From Bactrocera neohumeralis (taxonomy: Eukaryota; Arthropoda; Insecta; Diptera; Tephritidae), in the NCBI RefSeq assembly GCF_024586455.1, contig NC_065920.1:14284144-14348143 (forward strand): DNA of 64,000 nucleotides. Direction: 5' to 3'. Positions within the stretch are counted from its first letter, which is position 1; each line of letters begins with the position of its first letter. The translations under genes were made by a program, and so were the position numbers. Shown here in pieces: positions 1 through 12,060 of this stretch. A model generated the notes under the pieces. That model was given only the letters and a program-made list of their open reading frames with translations, was not told where the DNA came from and did no database searches.

Positions 1-240
1 TTTTGATTTTCGTCTTTTTTTCTTTTAGTGTGTTTTACTGTTTTGTGTGCAACATCTGTGAACTCAATGCATTCTTTTGTGTTGCTCGTAAAATTTGAGT
101 AATTTCCTACATTAATTTCAAGTGTGTTTCGTAATATTATTCCTCAGTAGTCTACTCTCTGTGATTAATGTCATATAATATTATGCGGTTAAAATATTAA
201 AACATTTAGTGAAGATGTCGATAATTTTAAAAATTGCAAG
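1..240. other. AT-rich DNA without a gene
   Basis: No coding signal is visible. The end of this stretch (about 183-228, starting TGCGGTTAAAATATT) recurs with small changes at about 618-663 on the far side of the first hexamer array, so it is the left member of a pair of direct repeats flanking that array. Confidence 0.5.
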
Positions 241-620
241 GCGAGTACCAAGGCAATACTAGGAACAAAACCTAGACCTAGAACAAAACCTGTACCTAGA
301 CTTAGACCTAGATGTAGACTTAGACGTAGACCAAGACCTAGACCTAGACCTAGACCTAGACCTAGACCTAGACCTAGACCTAGACCCACACCTAGACCTA
401 GAACAAAACCTGTACCTAGACTTAGACCTAGATGTAGACTTAGACGTAGACCAAGACCTAGACCTAGACCTAGACCTAGACCTAGACCTAGACCTAGACC
501 TAGACCCACACCTAGACCTAGACCTAGACTTAGACTTAGGCCTAGACCTAGATCTATACCTAGATTTATACCTGGACTTAAACCCAGATCTAGACCTAGA
601 CCCAGACCCAGATCTCTGTG
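241..620 (+). repeat. CCTAGA hexamer array 1 with a 120-bp higher-order unit
   Basis: The stretch is a near-continuous run of CCTAGA and one-base variants (CTTAGA, CGTAGA, CCCAGA). Positions 281-400 and 401-520 are the same 120-bp block, including its irregular parts (the GAACAAAACCTGTACC start, GATGTAGACTTAGACGTAGA and the CCCACA break), so a higher-order unit was duplicated recently. Degenerate hexamers trail on to about 780. Open frames across it translate only as Gly-Leu or Arg-Ser dipeptide repeats and are not genes. The unit is not the TTAGG insect telomere repeat. Confidence 0.95.
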
Positions 621-789
621 CGGTTAAAATATTAGAATATTTAGTGAAGAAATCGATAATTTCATACAGAGCTAGACATAGATCTAGACTAAGCCCAAGA
701 CCAGGAGTAAGGCCAAAATCAAGCCTAAGACCAAGACTTAGACTTAGACCTAGACAAACACCAATACCAATATCAAGATGAACACCAAA

Positions 790-2348
790 ACGTTCAGTAC
801 TCTTTCGAAACAATGAAACTTACAAATACGTATACATATAGCGCAGAGTAGGAATTAACGATAACTAAAAAAAAAACAAACCTTGGAATAGATCACTCCG
901 ACGATTGGGTTAATTTATGATACATTTCTTGACTACAGGAGAAGGGACCCTGGGACATGTATGCAATAAAGTAAATTCTACCATATTTGTGATAAATATT
1001 GTGCTTTCTGCCCTTGACAAACGACGCACGAAAGAGACACGTTGGGAATGGTGTAAGGCGAAATTCGAGAGAGATGCTGTAAACAGCTAACTTTCTACAC
1101 ATCGAAAACTTTTGACGCAACTTAGTGAAACAAGAAAAAAATTACTTCAACAAGTTTTAGCTAGGAAGTATGTTTATTGTTCACTTTTTAAGTATGAGAG
1201 GTTGGAAAATCAAACGTTGTTACCAAAACCACAACGTAGAAAGAGTTTTCATGAGAAAGGGCAGATGGGGGTACTGGCAGAAGCGACGCACTATGGTTTG
1301 GAAGGGGAAGTTGGGCAGACAAAATTAAAAAATTAAAGCTGTGAAATAAAATTGGGATTAAGTTCTTCTCTGCCCTGCCTTATATTGTAGTAAGATGTAT
1401 TATTTTAGCGTTATCTTTTGTTCCAATTGTTAGTATTAGAAGACTGCTAATTTTCCATTAAAAATGTCTCCCATTTTCGTGCCTTAAAGCGATCGGTTGG
1501 ACAAAGAAACCTTAATCTCGGCCGTAAACATGTAACTCCTTTCACTATCCTTTTTCCAACTACAGCGTCAACACACTTTGAAAGTGTTTGAAAGTGTTCA
1601 TTATTGCTCGGCTGCCCTTTGTTCGCATTTTCTAGCTTGCCACACTGCAACGCTGCCTAAAACTAGCGCCAACCCACACTAAACTCCTCCCACCTTGAAG
1701 TGCATTAAGTATTCCGTGCTATGACACACGACCAGCGGTAAGTGCTGGGGTCCCAGTACTGTAGCACAATTACGCAAAAATGTGGCTTTCAACGTTGCTT
1801 TCCTTTTCAACTGAGCGTGGGAGTATTTGATAGCGTTGCTGTGCAATAATCCACGCTAATGTCTCTTGCATAATTTAAGGGCTTTTCGCACTTTGCTTAG
1901 CTGCGGCGAGAGCAACGGCGATGACAGTGTGGCGATAGTGCGGAGAAACTCAATTTATGTGCGCCACATAGATAAATGAACGTTTATTATTGTTGTTGTT
2001 GTTTTTTTTTTTTGTAACGGGAATGGGCGGTAAGCCACTCGGGCTAGCAGTTTTTGGAGGAAAATTCGAAAAGGTTTGGTTAGAAATATACCGAGTTTTC
2101 GACAAAATAAGTTTGTATGAATAGCTGGCACTTTTGAGAGAGAGGAGTAAGTCTGAATGTAAATTTTGGAACATAACGGTAGACCTGAGAGCTCTGTAAT
2201 TTTACAATTTATGAGTGTAAGGGGCTATTGCAGGAATTTGCGTTCATGTCTCTATATCCGTATTTAGTAATCTAAAAATGTTTTTAGAGTAGTGTAAATT
2301 TATATCAATCTCCTTAAGCCTGGAGTATAGGAAAAGGGTAAACATACC
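790..2348. other. Intergenic stretch, no gene recognised
   Basis: Short open frames occur on both strands (for example 1112-1336 plus and 1447-1650 minus), but none has a recognisable domain, a splice partner or a paralogue in the window. A T-rich run lies near 2000-2015. I see nothing that can be named here. Confidence 0.5.
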
Positions 2349-2640
2349 TAACCATATACCTAGACCTAGACGTAGACCTAGTCCTAGTCCTAGACCTGGA
2401 CGTAAATCTAGACCTAGACCTAGATCTAGACCTAGACCTAGACGTAGACCTAGACCTAGACCTAGACCTAGACCTAGACCTAGACCTAGACCTAGACCTA
2501 GACCTAGACCTAGACCTAGACCTAGACCTAGACCTAGACCTAGACCTAGACCCACACCTAGACCTAGACCTCGACTTAGAGCTAGACCTAAATTTAAACT
2601 TCGACCTAGCCCTCTACTTATATCTAGATCTAGAACAATA
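2349..2640 (+). repeat. CCTAGA hexamer array 2
   Basis: A second array of CCTAGA with variants lies in the same orientation as array 1. The core at about 2430-2550 is almost perfect, with roughly 20 uninterrupted copies, and it decays at both edges. It ends about 170 bp downstream of the stop codon of ABCA gene A, so it could lie in or beyond that gene's 3' untranslated region. The Gly-Leu open frame across it is a repeat artefact. Confidence 0.93.
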
Positions 2641-2805
2641 TTTCATCTAAATAAAGAAACTCCATATAGTTCATACATATTATTTGATCTACAACGTTTA
2701 TAGAACACCAAAAAACGCTAAACGAAAAAAAACATTTAGTAATCTATTATGAGAAACTGACTTTTAAACACATTTAAGATTATAAGACAGATTCATGAGA
2801 AATAT

Positions 2806-5800
2806 TTAAGTGAACCTCGATTTCGTAGCCTCCTCAGCTATCTGTTCGAATATGTAATTCATATTGAGCGAAGTGATCGACAAACTCTCAATATTCAGCT
2901 GAAATGAATTCAAGCGCAATGTCTTAAATATAACAGCCAACGTCGTGCTCTGATATGGAATGACGAATTGCATAATAGTACCCTCTTGCCTACAAGCATA
3001 AAACCAAAAATTTTATCGCATTAAGCATATACAAATTTGGGCTGCGCGACATAACTTACACTAATCTAGAATTCGGGAATGTTTTATCCATAAAAGCAGT
3101 TAAGCGAAAGTACACCTTCAATGTGACGCCGTGCGGCGTATGCACCTGCTTCTTCATACGCATTGAAACCGAGTAACCCGCGACCACCGCTTCAGCTACT
3201 TGCTCCGGTCGCCCGATATGCAAAAGCTGACCTTCGTGCATGACCGCAATTTTTGTGCACAGTATCTCGGTATAAGTGTTCATAACAGACGTAATCGCTA
3301 TGGCGGTGCCACGTTTACGCAAACCATCGATCAGACGATACAGTTGACGTCTGCCATGTGGATCCACACTCCAACTAAAATTACCGATACACAATAGTGC
3401 GGGCTGTTTCAAAATTGCTATGGAATAGGAAATGCGCTCTCTTATACCCGAACTACACTGTGACAAACGCTTGTGATAATGTGAGTGTAAGCCAAAATGC
3501 TTGGAGAAATCCTCAATAATATCGTTGATTTGGTGGCGTGGGTAGCCATAGAGTATGCAAAATGTCTTCAAAACCTGATAGCAAGTCATTTGCGGCTGTA
3601 CGAAACCCACCGTGGGTACATAACCGATATGGGCGAGCGCTTTATTGCGCTCTTCTGTAATTTGTACACTATTAATGCAGACGCGTCCAAAACTTGGATG
3701 ATACTGACCAGCGATGAGTCTTAGTAATGCATTCGTATAATTACAGTTAGTGCCGATGATACCGAACTTTTCACCACTAAACAGGTAAAAGAAAACATTT
3801 TTACTTGATGATTTTGTATTAATTGTGTGCGGTCTTGTAAAGCATACTCACGGTTTAATTGTTAAAGATAGTCGATCCACCAAAAGTTTCCCTTTCCAAA
3901 TATAACCCAAGTTCTCACAAATTACGGAATAGTAATAGCGTAAACGGGGACGAAGTGTCTGGACGTGTATGGCCTCGGCTGTGACGTTGTCCGGCTCGTT
4001 GGCATCGCTAGCATGTCGTCGTTTGTATTCTTCTAATGCACGCTCGCTAGGTGAATAGTCAAACTTTTAATAACACTTTTCATTATTTCCTTTTTATTCT
4101 CTAAACTACTTACTAGTTGTCATAGGGTATGCTGGTCTTGAAGAAATACCTGTACTCATATATGCATAATATGTACCAAGAGATAGCTATAATCATCCAT
4201 AAGTAAAACATATCTTCGTCCACCGAAATTTTAGGTGTTTCTGTATTGTAAATCACGTAATTAAGAAACTATTTGTTTGAAAAAAAGTTCACAACTTACC
4301 ACAACAGTTGGGAATCCGTTGACAACGCCCCAAAACCACAGAAGCAATATTTATATTTTCCACTTTGCAAACTTGACTTCGTACATTGAAATCGTAGAGG
4401 TTCTCAATAGCTCGACAAAATGAATATAATGGAAATATGCGTGGTATGAATAGTAAATGATCGGCATAAGGTTTGAAGTCTCTGGAAAACACTGTAAAGA
4501 ATACGATGCCAATGACATGTATTGAGGAAATTTTCAAGTATGCGCCGAAACTGTTTTTAAAAAATAGCGCACTCAAAACATAGTTTGTCATAGCCACAGC
4601 AGTGCTCGCCAGCAACAGCAAACCAAAGCACCAGCCTGAAATGATGAAACGATAGCGTTGAATTGTCAGAAACAAATCGAACTGTCACACTTCCACAATA
4701 ATTGTAAACAAAACTAATAACAATAAATAATTTAAAAAAAAACTCGGTAGCACTGGAGATATACGACTACTACGACATCTATTGAAATACGAAAATACTT
4801 TTTCGATTACAAAATATTTTCTGTCAAACAAATTCTAAAGAAAGTATTGACCCGTTTCTTGTCATACTGTCCTATTCCACATTTCTAACATTATTGCCAA
4901 TTATCTTCTCTTTTCGTTAAAAATTTCGCAGATTGTTTCGACTGACTTTTTTCCGTTATGTTGGTCTTTTGAGACTGTATTATGTAACAAATTGATCGAG
5001 TTATCAAAATTACTCTATAAATGTCTTCTATTAAATATGCAGCTCCGTACTTTTTCGACTTTGAAAAGTGAAACTTTTATCTATGTATAATCTCAAGTAA
5101 GGTACCCGTACTGCCTTAAATTTTTAGACTTGTCGTTCTTCAAATATTTCTAAATATTATTGGGTCGTTCACTAAATAATTTCGTTTTTTCAGCGCACTA
5201 TAAAAACGGCTTTTTTATTCCGTAAAATATTTTATGAAATTATATATTCTGCATTTTGATCCAATAACTTCAGCCATCTTGCAGAGAATAGATGGTGAAA
5301 GTTCTTCCAGCAAAAAATTTTGCGGAGACCGGCACAAGTAATAGTCGAAGGTGCCAAGTCTGGAGACTATAGTGAGTCTGGCAGCTTGAATAGGAAGCTG
5401 CCAAAGCTTTTAGCGTGCCATCAAACTTGTATGAGGTCTCGCATTATCATGGTGGAACACCACACCTTTTCTATTAATCAATACTGGCCTCTTCACGCAT
5501 CAAGCAATTTTTCGAGCTAATCACAAAACACCTCAGAATTAAAACACCTCAGAATTAAACGATCGCTTTGAAATCCTGCCGAACGCTTTTTTTTTTTGTT
5601 GACTATAGGCCTTCAAAGTAGTTTGAGCTGGTTCTGCCTTTTGAAACCTTAATCTCTTGAGCTGCAGTGTCTTGTAATATACGCACTTTCCGAGGCCCAT
5701 AACATTGCTTTTAAAAGTGCATCGCTTTCTTGACGTTTGATAAGCAAATCATAATCGTTAACGCGACGAATCAAATTTCAAAAAAATTCAATAAGATCAG

Positions 5801-8800
5801 CTTTTGTCATCAAATGAAATTACTTAGACAAGAACCCAATATACACGTACTATATATGGATATAGTAACCTTCCATGTTAATCTCATATAACACATATGC
5901 ATTTTTGGGCATCATACTTACGGAAAAGTAGCGGTGTTATATATTTTGACGGCAACACCGACCAACCCAAGAATGTGATAATTGTCAAAGCAATGCAAAT
6001 TTTGATTATATCAAAAATAAATATGGATATCCAATAATTAATTCCATCTGAACCAGCCAAGCGTTGTAAGCTTTCAAATTCGCTTATACGTTCTGAGACC
6101 AAATTGATGGAACGTACGGAGTACAAGTAACACATGATCAGCGCCATATGGAATGCTATTCTGCTGCCCATGTTGAAACGCATTGGAGATATTTCTCTCA
6201 TGTTAACATTACTCTCTGGTGGTAACAAATCCAACGAAACATTTAGTTTGGCATTGGTCGTGTTCAGCAAGTCCCTGAAAAATAATGGTAATACTTAGTC
6301 ATCCACTCTTAAACCTTCTTACTTGTATTGCATGTTTCGGAAAAATATTACAGTTTTTGGCAAAAATTGAAAACCGGAATTCCTATTGCACTTACCAAAG
6401 GTACACGTTGTGCAGAATGTCTAAAAGAACCGGCGCGACATTTGGCAAATAACCATTAAACCAGCCAATCACATGATTACGTATGGACAAGCCAAGTATC
6501 ATGTTTACATTCAAATGACTTTGACCCTCCTCGCGTTCGAGATTCATTATGTAATCATTAATGTATTGATTTTTAATGTTTTTTATCTTTATATTACTAT
6601 TTCGCCAATACATGTAGCGATTATAGGTTTCGACAAAGGATTGCATGGCACTATCGGGCTCCGCGCCAATATTGAGCAGTGTAATTCCCTCTTTGTAATC
6701 ATTAATGCCGTTGTCCAAAACCGGTACTACTTTCATATAAGGTATCATAACTGTTGCGCAGAAAAATAAGCAAAATATCGGTAGCACTGTAGCAATCAGA
6801 ATATAATATGTACTATCAATAATAAATAGTTTGTAAAACATTGCAGTCCATTGATTGTATAACTTCTCATAGACACCGACTTTACGGTGTATATTTGTTT
6901 TCATGAAAATTGCTTCTTCATTGCAGTCATCGGTAACAATGCTCTGACCATTGAAAATTCTATAGTAACGTTTACGGTCATCGTATGCGGGTCGTTCAGC
7001 ACCTAGCTTACAAAAGAGCTCCTCAACTGGTGTCTCGATAATCGTTATATTGATGATGCCTAGCTCCTCTTTGGCATTTTCCAATGCCCTGATCACAGTT
7101 TCGAGCACTTCAACGTTAGACGATTCAATGTGATAGGATAATTCCAGCACAAGGTCGCAGGCTGCCACAATGTCCGGTATGAATTGGCTTAGCAGTTGGG
7201 TAACTTCTTCCGACTTACATTCTTCAGATTTGGATATAAGCTATAGATCATAGGTAACAAAAGTATTAATAATGAAATGAAAAGAAATATACAGTATGGA
7301 AGGAACTTTCGATTCTAAAAACATTTTATCATTGCTTGGGAAAATAATCCGTGCCAAATGTGTCGTAGGTATCTCGTCAAATAAAAAAGTTTTCCACACA
7401 GGGATATAAGTTCAGTTTTAATAGCAGATATATGCTATAGGTCAAGGTCTAAGTCTAGTTCTAGGTATAGATCTAGGTCTTGGTCTAGGTCTAGGTCTAG
7501 GTCTAGGTCTAGATCTAGGTCTAGGTCTGGATCAAGGTCTAGATCTAGGTCTAGGTCTAGGTTTAGGTCTATATTGGTAGATTTATGTCTAGGTCTAGGT
7601 ATAGGTCTCAGTCTAGGTTTAAGTCTTGATCTAAAAAAATCTAAAACAGATATCTTGTCGAAATTGTCGAGAAAAAATGTATATTTTATATGACAGCTAA
7701 ATGCTATATTAATCCGATATCGGAGGTTCCGATAAAAGAACGGCTCCTTGGAGAGAAAAGGATATGTGAAAATTTTCAGATTGATATCTCTAATAATGAG
7801 AGACAATTTCATGTATATACCTTAAAACAAGCAATGTGACTCACACGACCAATAACGAAAATAAAACGCGAAAGATATGAGCGCAATTATAACTAGATGG
7901 ATATTTAGGCAAACTCACCAAATGACAACCAAAGCAATACATGGATTTAAGAAACTGCGCTGTTCCCGAACAACTCAAACGTCCTTGAGCCAACATAATA
8001 ATATTATCTGCATGCAACTCCGGTTCACGACTTAAATTTGTCGACACCAATATTACACGTCCGAATTTCTCACGTTCCAATAGTTTCCAAATAAGTTTAT
8101 AGTCACACACATCTAATTTCAGAACAACATCATCCAGTAGAACAATCTTACTGCCGCCAATAAGCGCACAAGAAACAGCCAATTTGGTTCTCTGACCACA
8201 TGTCAAATTCTCGGTAAGCGTATACTGTTCGCCGTCAAGTTCTAAAGCGACCAAATACTTATGCACCTCTTTGGTTAGATCAGTTGGATTTAAACCTTTC
8301 AAACGGCCAAATAACATTAACTGATGTTTGACATACAGATTACAAAAAAGCAACGAATCGCTGAAGCAGATACCAATAAAATCGCGTGGGCTGCCATATT
8401 CTTTATTTAGAGTGTCGCCCTTAAAATCGATTTTGCCCGACGTCGGTCGTTTAAAACCGGCAATAACTTCTAATAATGTGGTTTTGCCACTACCGTTATG
8501 ACCCATCAGCATAGTGATTTCATCCTCATACAAACTGAATGAAAGATCCTCTATAATGATTGTATCGCCGACTTGCACTGTGAGTGCCATCACATCCACG
8601 GCGGGTGCTTTATAATTTGCTCTAACCTCAAATATGATGGTTTTCGAAAAACGATTACTGTCTGTGCTAACGCGTATGCGTTGTGGCTTGCGTTTAAATA
8701 CTTTCGAAAGTTTGCTCAAAGTTCGTCCAATAATCGGTGCGAATATGCCAATCAAAGCTTGAATTATGCTCGTACCACACATTATCAACGAGTAAGAGCC

Positions 8801-11685
8801 GATGCTGTAGTAAACCGAATGCCCATCGTCTCTAAAGAAATTCGACCAATTCAGACCATCGTGGGTTTGAAGTCTAAATAGATTTTGCAATGCCAATGCA
8901 AATGCCGTATTGCCAAGTAAAGATATGTATGGATGTAAAACATCGCTCAACGGTGACGTATGATTGCCAATGGCAAAAGGTGCATACAACATGATCCAGA
9001 TAGTAGGTGCGGCACAAATCGCCATATGAGAGTTATGAAACAGTTTAAATATCATATAGCAGTAGCTGAGTGTATTTATATTAAACGCGGTGAAGAGAGC
9101 AAATAAGCAAGTGTACGAAGATTTACTGAAGACACCGAAACCACTGTTCCAAGGAATCTGGAAATCAAGTAATGAAGACATAGTTCACTGTTATCAGTAT
9201 TAGCTATAATAATATTACAAAGAGGAAATAATTGGATTAATTATTTTTTGGCGGTTTTGAAAAGTTCTTTCTCCGTAAGGAAGCTTGAAAAGTTCCCGGT
9301 CTACAATAGTTAAACACATTGTTTTGAAAAATTTCATTTTTTTATTCAACACGGTTCGCTTCCAGAATGATACACCGATAGCGACCCTCTAACTTTTCCA
9401 TACAATTTTCAATTTACGATTTGTTCTTTACTTCAAAATAGGCCTCAGTTTCCGCCATCACTCTTTCAAACCACGAAAATTTCTGCGCAGCGGGAATTTA
9501 TTTAAGATCTGAGAACAAGAAATAGTCACTGGAGATCAGATCTGAAGAAAACGGTGGATGCGGAAGCAATTCGAAGTCGATTAGGTACCTGTTCACAAGA
9601 AAGGCGGTGTGAGCCAGGACATTGTCGTGGTACAACGGTCAATCGGCTGCGATGTCTTATCGGATCCGATAACCCCCCGTTTGGGTCTCTTAAGGACTTC
9701 CACGTAAAACTAATTCATGGTGGACGATGCCTTCGATATCAAAAAAGACAATGAGCATCCTTTTCACATTGGATTTGCTCATTCTTCCAGTCTTTATCAG
9801 TGACAGCTTCGCGACCCTGCAAAAAGTCCTTGTGCCACCGAAACACACCACTTCTTGCTAAAGTAACTGGATAAGCCAGTTTGATGATATCAAACGTCTC
9901 AATTTCAGATTTACCGTGTTTCTCACAAAATTTAATCGCGTACTTCTGCTCTAACAAACGCTGCATTTTCGGCTTGCACCACTCACAGAAACACGTCGCG
10001 CGAAAATGTTTGTCCTGCCGCTCGTTCGTTAGCTAGGAACGCCCTCGACCGAATTCAGCCGGTGCACGCATGCTCCGAAGAACAGTCGCGGCGGAAGAAG
10101 ATCAGTTCTATTACTTTCCGGACAAACCCTGAATATGCGTCTTTTGAAGGTTCAAGCTAACTAAAAATCCTATGGATTTAATCCTACTAGCAACGTTTAT
10201 GTGTCAGACCGGGACTTTTCAAGTGGCATGTTATTCTATAGGGTCTTCGACATTCTCTTCTTGGAATTACAAGCTTCGTGGTAAACTTAACACGTTTACC
10301 CCGTTCACTATAAACATTGTTTTGTAGCACTGGATCGATTTTGCTACCATTTTTGAAAGAGTTTCACTTACGAATGCTTTCTAATATTGTTTTCAATGAT
10401 TTTTGTGCATATTTTTTTAATCCCCAGATAAATCACTAATACTGAATGTCACTTTTCGTATGTATGTGGTAAATTACTACTTTAACTGAACAGTACATAC
10501 CTTTAAAATTATTAACAGCAAAGTGGTGCTAATGGATATAGAAATCAGCGAGAACACGAACCAGCTATAGAATTGTATGAAGTACGTCACATCGAAAATC
10601 GCCAATAAGGAATGCAATTGGGCTTCACGCTCATTGATTAGAATCTAAAATGTGTTTAGCGATTAGTTTTCTTTTCACATAGAACTTGTCACCGCTATTA
10701 CCCTTAGCAAATATAAGAGCGTGCAAATATATGCGACAGCTAATACCAGCGATAGGCGTAGTTCCAACGCTTCGGAAAGTGGATCGTAATAGTGTTCGGC
10801 TATTGGAAAGCGTCGCAGAAATAGTTCATCGCTCAGCGATTTGTTGCATGTCAAATAAATATAAGCTTCGGAAATTGTTTTCTGTATCAAAATGAAGCCT
10901 TCACCCAAATAAGGCACGAAGCCCATGTGCCGCTCGTGCTTCTCAACATTCGGAAATAAATATCTGGTATCCCAAGTTTCGCCTATATATTCCTTATATA
11001 AACGCAATTCGCTTGGAAAAATAATTGTATACTCCAATCGATTCGGATATATGCCAATTTTATATATGGATTCCGATTCAATATTAAAGACGCCTTCGTG
11101 AAAACAAATGCCGGCCAGATAGTACTCAGTTGCCATCTTCGCGCGTAGTTCTTCACATGTTTTGTAACTAATATATTGATCACTTCTTAATTGTAGTCTG
11201 TCCGTCAACGCCATAATATTAACGATTGCCTCAAAATCTGGCGCATAGGCAATCACAAGCTGTGGTGCGTACACATTATACGAAGGACTTCATAGCAAAA
11301 ACAAATTCAAATGCATTTATGCAATAAATTAGCCAGAAAAAAGGTCTCAAAATTATAAGCATGTCACTTACGCGCCCAAATATTTTTCAATTGCACTTTG
11401 ACGCCCCACAATGATGTCCAACAAACGTTTCCAATTTGCATCAATATCCTCGATTCTAAACGGCATGGCTGTTATGTGCTCAGCCGAAATATTAAACCGC
11501 AGTATGATGACAATGAGCGCACAAAGGCTCGGCATTAGCAGCGCGACAAGAAACTCCCAACGCGTATTCCAGTGCATAAAGCAGTCTTTCCAAAACATCC
11601 ATTTGAAGCGTAGCCAATTGTAGTTGGTCGGCTCCAATTGCTCTTCGGAGCGTCCGGTGCTCAGCGCTGAGCCGTCCGATGACAT
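2806..11685 (-). CDS. ABCA-type full ABC transporter, gene A (11 coding exons, degraded NBDs)
   Basis: This is a full-length ABC transporter of the ABCA type (TMD-NBD-TMD-NBD, about 1,685 residues). Coding exons, 5' to 3': 11372-11685, 10702-11287, 10501-10644, 7919-9157, 6396-7240, 5922-6274, 4300-4635, 4114-4240, 3852-4063, 3060-3776, 2806-2989. All have GT-AG sites and phases agree except between exons 8 and 9. The ATG at 11685 (MSSDGS) matches the start of gene B; a first membrane segment follows near residues 40-60. A large extracellular region covers exon 2, then a membrane domain and NBD1 in exon 4 (Walker A GHNGSGKTT, about residue 567). TMD2 spans exons 5-8 and NBD2 exons 9-10. NBD1 has LTCGQ for LSGGQ and LLDDVV at Walker B. 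NBD2 has GTNCNYTN at Walker A and no Walker B acidic pair. ABCA proteins usually move lipids; ATP hydrolysis is doubtful here. The exon 8/9 join is unresolved (see findings). Confidence 0.85.
5160..5510 (-). mobile_element. Mariner-like transposase remnant in intron 6 of ABCA gene A
   Basis: Read on the minus strand, this part of the 1.3-kb intron gives broken mariner transposase: a HHDNARPHTSLMAR block, then a DYYL block and a QNFL...ELSPS tail, with frameshifts and a stop. These match the second and third catalytic-aspartate regions of mariner transposases. The element is truncated and inactive. The rest of the intron (to 5870) is AT-rich, with nothing recognised. Confidence 0.7.
7372..7830 (+). 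repeat. Dispersed repeat 'GCTATATGCTATAG' family, split by hexamer array 3
   Basis: The flanks (7372-7437 and about 7650-7830) match successive parts of the fuller copy at 56178-56850: the CTCGTCAA...AAAAGTTTTCC start, the TATATGCTATAG box, then CCGATATCGGAGGTTCCGA and the block ending near GATATCT. Between them, directly after GCTATAG, sits the GGTCTA array. The element is in intron 4 of ABCA gene A, in opposite transcriptional orientation. Confidence 0.7.
7438..7640 (-). repeat. TCTAGG hexamer array 3 (inverted relative to arrays 1 and 2)
   Basis: About 30 copies of GGTCTA and variants (GATCTA, GTTCTA, GTTTAGG). This is the complement of CCTAGA, so the array is inverted relative to arrays 1 and 2. 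It lies in intron 4 of ABCA gene A. The minus-strand frame translates as an Asp-Leu dipeptide run and is not a gene. Confidence 0.92.
9275..10230 (-). mobile_element. Two mariner-like remnants, one apparently nested in the other (intron 3 of gene A)
   Basis: The outer element is bounded by inverted ends: GCTTGAAAAGTTCCCGGTCT near 9281 and, inverted, AGACCGGGACTTTTCAAG near 10206. Its 3' transposase part (about 9300-9545, minus) reads as a broken SDYFLFSDLK...AETEAYFE C-terminus. The inner piece (about 9548-10135) is a copy of the element at 52495-53293: it gives the minus-strand N-terminus IKFCEKHGKSEIETFDIIK...GVFRWHKDF and one end reading GGGTTTGTCCGGAAAGTAATAG near 10130. Both are inactive. 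Confidence 0.7.
10232..10325 (+). repeat. 3' fragment of the dispersed 'GCTATATGCTATAG' repeat family
   Basis: The segment TATAGGGTCTTCGACATTCT, then TTACAAGCTTCGTGGTAAACTTAA and a decayed TACCCTGTTCA end, matches the 3' end of the copy at 56178-56850. It directly abuts the mariner remnant on its left. Confidence 0.6.
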
Positions 11686-11739
11686 TTTCAAACAGCAAAA
11701 ACGTTTCAAATCATACAAATTGGGAAAAAAATTTCTCAC

Positions 11740-12060
11740 TGAAAAAAATTCAAAAATTCTAATTTGAACAACTGACAGTTGAAACTTAATTTTTTTTTGC
11801 TTTCACAAGTGACACAAGTCACAGTTGCGCACAGTGGTGGGAAACAGTTTGTTTCTGTTGCTTATGCGCATAACGTAATGCAGATGTGTACCGAAATTTT
11901 TTATAAAATTGCATCATGCATTACATTTATTTGCCAGGATGCTCAGCGGAAATTGAAGCTCAGTTTGTTTGGCATTTAATTTCTATGTATTAATATTCTA
12001 GTGTAATGTATGAAAATTATAGTTTGAGTCGAGAATATTACCCCTTATGAATAATGACCT
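11740..12060. other. 5' flank of ABCA gene A
   Basis: This AT-rich stretch lies upstream of the minus-strand gene A start. It should hold the promoter and 5' untranslated region, but I could not place a TATA box or initiator with confidence. No other gene is visible. Confidence 0.4.

Noticed and set aside
189..813. Long minus-strand open frames rich in Gly-Leu or Ser-Arg (resembling an RS-domain protein)
   Set aside because: They are translations of the CCTAGA hexamer array in different frames; every frame of a 6-bp repeat without a stop stays open.
2244..2555. 103-codon Gly-Leu open frame
   Set aside because: Same artefact, from hexamer array 2.
241..2640. CCTAGA arrays as telomeric DNA
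   Set aside because: The unit is a hexamer different from TTAGG, it is flanked by genes on one side and single-copy-like DNA between arrays, and flies do not keep TTAGG telomeres.
7435..7812. Asp-Leu repeat protein
   Set aside because: Translation of hexamer array 3 and the flanking dispersed repeat inside an ABCA intron.
10675..11698. Plus- and minus-strand frames overlapping ABCA gene A exons 1 and 2
   Set aside because: They are shadows of the real exons in other frames; the gene frame is fixed by match to gene B and by splice phases.
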